Source of the DNA: Conexivisphaera sp046536535 | Lineage (GTDB): Archaea > Thermoproteota > Nitrososphaeria > Conexivisphaerales > Conexivisphaeraceae | NCBI GenBank assembly: GCA_046536535.1 | Contig: JAWDMO010000011.1 | Coordinates: 1-25,863, forward strand | DNA length: 25,863 nucleotides | Reading direction: 5' to 3' | In this document: positions 21,476-25,863 of the stretch, in pieces | How the letters are laid out: every line of letters begins with the position of its first letter | How positions within the stretch are numbered: the stretch's first letter is position 1 | Made by a program: the position numbers and the translations under genes | The notes under the pieces: model-generated | Seen by the model: only the letters and a program-made list of their open reading frames with translations | Told to the model about the DNA's origin: nothing | The model's database searches: none

Positions 21476-22150
21476 ATGCCTCTGGAGTTTAAGGGCGTCA
21501 GGATAACATATCTGGAGCACGACGCCTTTCTCATTGAGGGTGGAAACGTGAGGATCTACACTGATCCGTTCAAACTACCGCAATCCAGGTACCCGCAGGG
21601 CGACGTTGTCACCATAAGCCATGAGCACTTCGACCACCTGAGCCCGGACGACCTGCGCAAGGTCGCGGGCCCCGGGACCGACGTCGTGGCGTCGGGCAAC
21701 TGCAGGGGAAAGGTGCCGGTGGGGAGGACGACGTTCCTATCGCCGGGGTCCTCTGTATCGGTGAAGGGAGTGGAGATAGCCGCGGTGCCCGCTTACAACG
21801 TGAACAAGTTCAGGGCGCCCGGAGAGCCGTTTCACCCTAGAAATTATGGGGGAGTCGGTTTCCTGATAAAGTTAGGCGACGTCACCGTGTACCACGCGGG
21901 CGACACCGATCACATACCGGAGATGAGGGAGCTGAAGGGCAGGGTCACCGTGGCGCTGCTCCCGACCAGCGGCACCTATGTCATGACGCCCGAGGAGGCC
22001 GCGGAGGCCGCCCTCGACATATCGCCCGAGATAGCTATACCCATGCACTGGGGCGCAATAGTCGGTGGCAGAGGGGACGCCGAGAGGTTCAGGGATATCC
22101 TGAAGGGCAGGGTCAGGGTCGAGGTCCTAGACAAGGAGAAGGTGCAGTGA
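21476..22150 (+). CDS. UlaG-like metallo-beta-lactamase-fold hydrolase
   Basis: Stand-alone metallo-beta-lactamase fold, 224 residues. Metal motif SHEHFDH (H49, H51, D53, H54), then YHAGDTDH and the final PMHWGAIVGG. The small size and TYLEHDAFLIEGG start match the UlaG/YtxB-type (UPF0173-like) hydrolases common in archaea; the substrate is unknown. The ATG at 21476 is preferred over an in-frame GTG at 21449 because it begins directly before the first strand and lies at leaderless distance from CTTATT. Confidence 0.88.
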   Translation: MPLEFKGVRITYLEHDAFLIEGGNVRIYTDPFKLPQSRYPQGDVVTISHEHFDHLSPDDLRKVAGPGTDVVASGNCRGKVPVGRTTFLSPGSSVSVKGVEIAAVPAYNVNKFRAPGEPFHPRNYGGVGFLIKLGDVTVYHAGDTDHIPEMRELKGRVTVALLPTSGTYVMTPEEAAEAALDISPEIAIPMHWGAIVGGRGDAERFRDILKGRVRVEVLDKEKVQ

Positions 22151-22207
22151 TCCTGAAATCGCCATGAGCTGAAGGAACGGATGTCCCTCGGGCGGGTATC
22201 GATTCGT

Positions 22208-22252
22208 GACATCTTTTATTCATATTCATGACTAGTGGGTCATGTTGACCCA
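22208..22252. terminator. convergent 3' region: T-rich tract and 7-bp dyad
   Basis: Downstream of the UlaG-like gene, ATCTTTTATTCATATTCATGAC (22206-22227, T-rich on plus) resembles an archaeal U-tract terminator. It is followed by the perfect dyad TGGGTCA-TGT-TGACCCA (22236-22252), just before the stop of the convergent phosphatidyltransferase gene. Confidence 0.4.
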
Positions 22253-22263
22253 ATGCGCAGGCC

Positions 22264-22833
22264 TCATGCATTTCTCAGATGGCGCCAGTAAAGGATGAAC
22301 CTCTCCACGGTAGCCTCGAGCGCCAGCGCCAGCACCACGATGACTCCGACCTCGACGAATCCGGCGGCACTCAGTATGCCGAGCGCGAGGAGCCTCTCCG
22401 CCCTCTCGCCCAGCTCCAGCCCTCTCGGCCTGTCGCGGGAAAGCGATTCGAGCCTAGCCCTCAGATAGCTGACCGTCAGCGAGAGCCCGAGCGCGAGGAG
22501 CACCAGCAGCTGGGGCGAGCGGGCGCCGGCCGCCAGGCCGGCATACGCCGCTATCTCGGCGAACCTGTCGAGGCTGGAGTCCATGAATGCGCCGGCGTGG
22601 CTGACCCTGCCGGTGGCGCGCGCCACGGCACCGTCAACCAAATCCAGGAAGCCCGAGGCCAGGAGCAGGAGGCCCCCGGCCGCGACCGGCCCCCTCCAGT
22701 ATGCGAGCCCGGCCGCGACCGAAAGCAGGAACCCGGCGGCCGTCCACGCCGATGGGTTGGGCATCAGCGACGCTGCAGCCCGGCCCAGCGATTCCTGGAT
22801 GCCCGAGATTCGCCCGCGCAACCAGTTCAGCAC
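22264..22833 (-). CDS. CDP-alcohol phosphatidyltransferase (archaeal phospholipid synthase)
   Basis: Integral membrane enzyme, 189 residues and about six helices, that moves a CDP-linked lipid onto an alcohol. The full signature is present: D64-x2-D67-G-x2-A-R72-x8-G81-x3-D85-x3-D89 (in DLVDGAVARATG and HAGAFMDSSLDR). By motif style it is like archaeal archaetidylinositol-phosphate synthases, but other head groups are possible. The GTG start lies 25 bp after CTAATAAGGG (22862-22853), which also serves the divergent GIY-YIG gene. Confidence 0.88.
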   Translation of the reverse strand: MLNWLRGRISGIQESLGRAAASLMPNPSAWTAAGFLLSVAAGLAYWRGPVAAGGLLLLASGFLDLVDGAVARATGRVSHAGAFMDSSLDRFAEIAAYAGLAAGARSPQLLVLLALGLSLTVSYLRARLESLSRDRPRGLELGERAERLLALGILSAAGFVEVGVIVVLALALEATVERFILYWRHLRNA

Positions 22834-22852
22834 GCGCTGCGGTCGGCTGCTA

Positions 22853-22862
22853 CCCTTATTAG
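22853..22862. promoter_or_regulatory. shared TATA element, divergent phosphatidyltransferase / GIY-YIG genes
   Basis: CCCTTATTAG lies 25 bp before the GTG at 22833 (minus) and 27 bp before the ATG at 22885 (plus). The start codons are only 51 bp apart, leaving room for just one TBP site. Confidence 0.55.
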
Positions 22863-22884
22863 CACTTGGGCCATGTGACGCACC

Positions 22885-23319
22885 ATGGGATGCAAGTCCC
22901 TGGGTCCATCCAAGGGGCTATACGTCCTCGTCATATCGCTCGAGGAGCCGATCGACTTCGGCGCGAAACGTGTGAAACCCGGGATATACCTCTACCTGGG
23001 GAGCGCAGGGGGACCTGGAGGTCTCAGGGGCCGCGTCTGCCGGCACGCAAGGCACTCCGGCGGAGCGCGGAAGTGGCATGTTGACCGCCTCCTGGGCGCC
23101 AGCAGGGTACGGGGCGCGTATGTGCTGGAGGGGGTGCACGGGGTACGCGAGGAAAGGCTGTGGGCGGAGGCGCTCTCGCTCCTCTTAGAGGAGGGAGCGG
23201 AGGATTTCGGGAACACCGACACCGGAGGACCGTCGCATCTGTTCCGCGCGGATGGCGCTGACGTATCGGCGCTTCTGGGACCCAGGTGGCGCTACGTGGA
23301 CCTCACACGGCTCCGATGA
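22885..23319 (+). CDS. DUF123 / GIY-YIG nuclease-like protein
   Basis: A 144-residue protein of the DUF123 (Uri) branch of the GIY-YIG superfamily. It begins GLYVLVISLEEPIDFG, then GIYLYLGSAGG (33-43, the GIY...YxG core), RVCRHAR, KWHVDRLL (H66), and a C-terminal DFGNTDTGGPSHLF (equivalent of the usual FGxSDCxCxSHLF, but with both cysteines replaced). In other archaea the domain may be fused to endonuclease III. Probable DNA nuclease; the substrate is unknown. The 3' end overlaps pyrD by 17 nt tail to tail. Confidence 0.85.
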   Translation: MGCKSLGPSKGLYVLVISLEEPIDFGAKRVKPGIYLYLGSAGGPGGLRGRVCRHARHSGGARKWHVDRLLGASRVRGAYVLEGVHGVREERLWAEALSLLLEEGAEDFGNTDTGGPSHLFRADGADVSALLGPRWRYVDLTRLR

Positions 23320-24298
23320 GCGCCCGGCTCCTGTAGCCCCTGGCCTCCGAGGCGCTCCTGTAGCCCCTGGCCCTCAACGCCTCCAAGAGTTCCCGGGACA
23401 TCTCGCGGAACGCGAGGGGGCCCCTGAACGCCACGGCCGTCAGGACCTCGACCGCGTCGGCGCCGGCCTCCAGCGCCTCCAACACCTGCGTCCCCGTCAT
23501 TATGCCGCCGACGGCGACCACGGGCATTTCCTCCGAGATTGCCCTTATCCTGGCGAGCGCCGAAAGCATCCTATTGTAGAGCGGGAGGCCGCTCATGCCG
23601 CCCCTCCCCGCCCCTAATGCCGACGTCCTCACCGGTATCGTGTTGTACACGGATATACCGAGGCCGCGTTCGTCCGCTATGTGCGCCACGTCCTCTAGGA
23701 TATCCGAGTGCCTAGGGCTCAGCTTTATCAGAGCCGGCTTGCGTATCGTGCGCGAGGCGAGCTCCGCGAGCTCCCCCATCCCGGCCGGATCGTCGAACAG
23801 CGGACAGCTTACGTTAAGCTCCATCGCCCCCACAGATGGCAGGGCCTCGGCTGCCCTCATGAGGACCGAGAACTCGGCGAGCGAGAACCCGGCGAGGCTC
23901 GCGATCACCGGGACGTCGACGCGCAGCGCGTTCATCCTGCGCACGGCCGATATGACGCCCTCCGATGGTAGTCCGAACGCGTTCAACATCCATAGGCCAT
24001 CCCTCGGCATGTAGAGCCTAGGCGTGGGAAGGGGCCTCCTCCTGAAGGCCGTTATTGAACCTATTATGTAAAATCCCATCCCCCACCGGGAGAACGCGGG
24101 GTACAGGTATCCGTCCTTGTCATAACCCGCCGCAAGCCCTATCGGGTTCGGAAGCCTAAGCCCGGCGAACTCCACCTCCAGCCCCTCGTCGACCAAGGGC
24201 CCCGGCGAGGGCGCTGAGAGCGCGTATCTTGCGAGCGAATGCGCGACATCGGGCGGCACCAGGTGCGCGACCCGCATGTACCAGGGCACTAAACCCAC
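23303..24298 (-). CDS. pyrD: dihydroorotate dehydrogenase-like protein
   Basis: FMN enzyme of pyrimidine synthesis, 331 residues. Blocks seen: NPIGLAAGYDKDG (K61), IIGSIT, LNVSCP (C165), IKLSP, YNTIP, GRGGMSGLPLYN and VAVGGIMTG. The N-terminal helix (VAHLVPPDVAHSLARYAL) resembles membrane-associated, quinone-using class 2 enzymes, whereas the base at 165 is Cys as in class 1. Three starts are close (GTG 24298, GTG 24289, ATG 24277); the first is used, after GAGGG and a TATA-like TTTATAAC. A 27-bp duplication repeats ARGYRS near the C-terminus. No other pyr genes are adjacent. Confidence 0.87.
   Translation of the reverse strand: MGLVPWYMRVAHLVPPDVAHSLARYALSAPSPGPLVDEGLEVEFAGLRLPNPIGLAAGYDKDGYLYPAFSRWGMGFYIIGSITAFRRRPLPTPRLYMPRDGLWMLNAFGLPSEGVISAVRRMNALRVDVPVIASLAGFSLAEFSVLMRAAEALPSVGAMELNVSCPLFDDPAGMGELAELASRTIRKPALIKLSPRHSDILEDVAHIADERGLGISVYNTIPVRTSALGAGRGGMSGLPLYNRMLSALARIRAISEEMPVVAVGGIMTGTQVLEALEAGADAVEVLTAVAFRGPLAFREMSRELLEALRARGYRSASEARGYRSRALIGAV
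23327..23372 (+). repeat. 19-bp direct repeat (27-bp period) in the 3' end of pyrD
   Basis: GCTCCTGTAGCCCCTGGCC occurs at 23327-23345 and 23354-23372, encoding ARGYRS twice on minus. In-frame, probably recent slippage duplication. Confidence 0.85.
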
Positions 24299-24328
24299 TA
24301 TGAACCCTCGCCCGCTAGACCCTGTCCG

Positions 24329-24343
24329 GTTATAAATTTAGCG
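24329..24343 (-). promoter_or_regulatory. TATA-like element upstream of pyrD
   Basis: GCTAAATTTATAACC on minus, 31-45 bp upstream of the first pyrD GTG; implies a short leader. Confidence 0.45.
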
Positions 24344-24370
24344 CATGTATGATTGTGAGATATTCGGCCG

Positions 24371-24850
24371 TCAATCGGATCCGGCGCCCGCCGCGCCGGC
24401 GCAGCCTTCAATCAGATCCATCACAGCCCTCAGCGCGCGCTCCCCGTCATCCGGCCCGCTGCACTCGCAGAGGAGCTTCCCGCTGAATTCCCTACCGCCC
24501 AGCGATATCACCCTGACGTCGTCAAGCTCGCCGATCTCCCCGCTGAAGCCCTCGAGCAGCACGATGTCGGGTGATGCGAGTTCCTCCACGGCCCTCACCA
24601 GGTCGCGGAGCCGGATCGGCCCCCTGGTCTCGATGAATGCCTTCGCGGATGACGCTCCGACGACCGCGACGGAGCCGGACCTGAACGCCCTCCACGTATC
24701 CTTTCCCGGGACGTCCACGTCGAAATCATCGTGATGTATGTGTTTCAGCACTGCAACCCTGCAGCCACGCTTCGTCAATCCCTCGACCAATCCCTCTATA
24801 ATCGTGGTCTTGCCGCTCTTCTTCCGGCCCAGTACAGCGACCGTCAGCAC
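24371..24850 (-). CDS. mobB: molybdopterin-guanine dinucleotide biosynthesis protein B (MobB)
   Basis: P-loop GTPase-like adaptor for making molybdenum/tungsten guanine-dinucleotide cofactor. It starts MLTVAVLGRKKSGKTT (Walker A, residues 8-16), then GCRVAVLKHIHHDDFDVDVPGKDTWR, typical of MobB, and a later DIVLLEGF. The frame is open upstream to 24931, but the GTG at 24850 gives the normal family N-terminus and follows an AAAAATC about 25 bp upstream; GTG 24889 is an alternative. Presence suggests the host has at least one Mo/W enzyme of the MGD type, not seen in this window. Confidence 0.9.
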   Translation of the reverse strand: MLTVAVLGRKKSGKTTIIEGLVEGLTKRGCRVAVLKHIHHDDFDVDVPGKDTWRAFRSGSVAVVGASSAKAFIETRGPIRLRDLVRAVEELASPDIVLLEGFSGEIGELDDVRVISLGGREFSGKLLCECSGPDDGERALRAVMDLIEGCAGAAGAGSD

Positions 24851-24900
24851 GCGCGCCGTGTGCCGGACAGTGATTTTTCCCTTGCGCACGTATCCGCGTA

Positions 24901-25656
24901 TCAATGATACCGGACTATCCTCCGGCCGCATCTATCGCACGCGAATGTGAGCTCGTAAACGCCGTTCCTGTACCTCTCGCTCACGAGCTGCATGGTGCCC
25001 CCGCAGAGGCAGACGTTTCCATAGGCCTCCGCATATCTCCTGATCGGTCCTTCGGGAGCGGACATCTCGAGCACGATCTCCTCCAGCCTCTCCAGCGCGG
25101 CCGCGGGGGCGGAGAATCCCCGGGACAGGCGCGACATCTCGTCCCCGACAGCCCTGTAGTGGTCGACAATGTCGCTCATCAACTCGACGATCTTCCCCAT
25201 ATGAGTATACCTGGAGATCAGGAGTATCGACGGGAGCGCTCTTCCGACCACGTCGCCCAAGGCCAGCGCCAGCTGCGTGAAATCGCCCAAGGTATCCTCG
25301 ACCTCACGGTCCGGAGTCCCTGCCAGGTCCCCGAGGAAATATGCGGGACGATCCCCCGGCACGGTGCGCATCTCATCCCTGGTGAACGCTATGTACGCGT
25401 CAACGTCCGACGACGAGCCCACGTCGGCGAGCCTCGCCGGCGGGACGTCGACCCCGGCCTTGGAGAGCGCCTCCAGAACGCGGCCCATGGCCTTATCGAT
25501 ATCCACATCTAGGCGCCTCACCAAGACCAAGCTCCTCATGGGGACGGATCCCCCATACCGGTCCTTCAGCGCCTTGTCGAGGATCGCTGAGGCTATGAGC
25601 CCCCTAGCGGGGCCTTCGCCGGAGTATAGGCCCAGCGTGAACGGCTTCAGCTCCAT
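24901..25656 (-). CDS. Cys-less low-molecular-weight phosphatase-like protein with C-terminal zinc ribbon
   Basis: A 251-residue protein I cannot name. Residues 1-140 follow the layout of low-molecular-weight tyrosine phosphatases/arsenate reductases: FTLGLYSGEGPARGLIAS at the phosphate-loop position, AMGRVLEALSKAGVDV (the 'GID' helix), ARLADVGSSSDVDAYIAFT and FLGDLAGTPD. The catalytic C-x5-R has no cysteine (S12-x5-R18 at best), so phosphatase chemistry is unlikely. Residues 145-210 are helical. The C-terminus (215-250) has C-L-C ... C-D-R-C, a zinc ribbon. ATG 25656 is 28 bp after AATAAAT; the longer frame to 25830 enters mobile-element sequence and is rejected. mobB follows after 50 bp. 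Confidence 0.65.
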   Translation of the reverse strand: MELKPFTLGLYSGEGPARGLIASAILDKALKDRYGGSVPMRSLVLVRRLDVDIDKAMGRVLEALSKAGVDVPPARLADVGSSSDVDAYIAFTRDEMRTVPGDRPAYFLGDLAGTPDREVEDTLGDFTQLALALGDVVGRALPSILLISRYTHMGKIVELMSDIVDHYRAVGDEMSRLSRGFSAPAAALERLEEIVLEMSAPEGPIRRYAEAYGNVCLCGGTMQLVSERYRNGVYELTFACDRCGRRIVRYH

Positions 25657-25680
25657 GCCGAGTGCCATCCAAGCGATGGC

Positions 25681-25687
25681 AATAAAT
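25681..25687 (-). promoter_or_regulatory. TATA-like element of the phosphatase-like gene
   Basis: ATTTATT on minus centred 28 bp before the ATG at 25656. Confidence 0.45.
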
Positions 25688-25739
25688 GTTTGATGATTAC
25701 GTCTGATACACATATCCACCGCAGGAATGTGCAATGTGC

Positions 25740-25863
25740 GCAGTGGTGAACTACCCCCGCCCTCGCGGACAGGGCTTCCCGCTTCATTACCCCCTTGCCC
25801 GCTGAAAGCGGGTAGAGGGCGGAGCTCCACGGGCTCCAGGGGCGGTTCCTACCCCGATCCTCT
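25740..25863 (-). mobile_element. tnpB: 3' end of an IS200/IS605-family tnpB element (partial, cut by window edge)
   Basis: On minus the sequence reads ...GAAGCGGGAAGCCCT...AGGGCGGGGGTAGTTCAC, the GAAGCC-hairpin-GGGTAGTTCAC ending that I recognise from IS605-type right ends, where the tnpB 3' end also specifies the omega RNA. Two hairpins are present (25759-25775 and 25798-25812). One frame reads EPVELRPL...GNEAGSPVREGG, like C-terminal tails of archaeal TnpB, but has a TAG at 25851-25849; another frame also stops. Only a remnant or the extreme 3' end is visible, so integrity cannot be judged. Identification is by resemblance. Confidence 0.5.

Noticed and set aside
25657..25830. N-terminal extension of the phosphatase-like gene
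   Set aside because: These codons cover the promoter and the IS605-like end; a TATA-like element and ATG 25656 fit better.
1..25863. tRNA, rRNA or CRISPR array
   Set aside because: I looked for T-loop/cloverleaf sequences and for regularly spaced repeats on both strands and saw none; the repeats present are single tandem duplications or paired motifs.

Overview
The window looks like a GC-rich, gene-dense archaeal chromosome segment, most likely from the Thermoproteota/TACK side. The reasons are genes for coenzyme F420 (CofG/CofH), an archaeal GTP cyclohydrolase III, Taw1 (wyosine tRNA), class III pilin-like signal peptides, an archaeal CydAA'-type cytochrome bd, a TackOD1-like zinc domain, and basal archaeal TATA boxes placed about 25-29 bp before many start codons. 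Heavy use of AGG (Arg) and ATA (Ile) despite high GC suggests a thermophile. A Nitrososphaeria/Conexivisphaera-like host is a guess only.

Layout. 1-1562 (minus): a pilin-like protein and a large surface protein that runs off the left edge. 1657-2736 (plus): family 4 uracil-DNA glycosylase and a PaaI-like thioesterase. 2733-8119 (minus): a coenzyme F420 (FO)/riboflavin-precursor operon in pathway order: GTP cyclohydrolase III (arfA), a COG0402-type amidohydrolase, reductase (arfC), deformylase (arfB), cofG and cofH, tightly coupled by ATGA overlaps. 8308-10582 (minus): taw1 and an HTH/zinc-ribbon regulator or nuclease-like protein. 10695-12670 (minus): hisD-hisB. 12819-13976: an MFS transporter. 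14008-16589: cydA and cydA'. 16666-17451: an atypical SDR. 17497-17898 (plus): O6-alkylguanine alkyltransferase domain. 17853-19451 (minus): a rare (methanogen-type) seryl-tRNA synthetase. 19452-20189: a gene-free stretch. 20190-23319: rpiA, an AAA-associated-domain protein, a UlaG-like metallo-beta-lactamase, a CDP-alcohol phosphatidyltransferase and a DUF123/GIY-YIG protein. 23303-25656 (minus): pyrD, mobB and a Cys-less low-molecular-weight-phosphatase-like protein with a zinc ribbon. 25740-25863: what looks like the 3' end of an IS605-family tnpB element.

The most interesting point is the FO operon. Archaea reduce and then deaminate the riboflavin/F420 pyrimidine precursor, and as far as I know the archaeal deaminase is not assigned. 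Here a deaminase-like amidohydrolase lies between arfA and arfC and appears to be fused to arfA. The fusion is broken only by a run of seven G (minus strand) where the coding frame switches, so either the sequence carries a one-base homopolymer error or the frame change is real. Operon position, apparent fusion and deaminase-type motifs all point to this protein as the missing step. A second theme is start-site use: most transcription units have a TATA-like element at a leaderless distance from a GTG, TTG or ATG codon, and three divergent gene pairs appear to share one TATA element.
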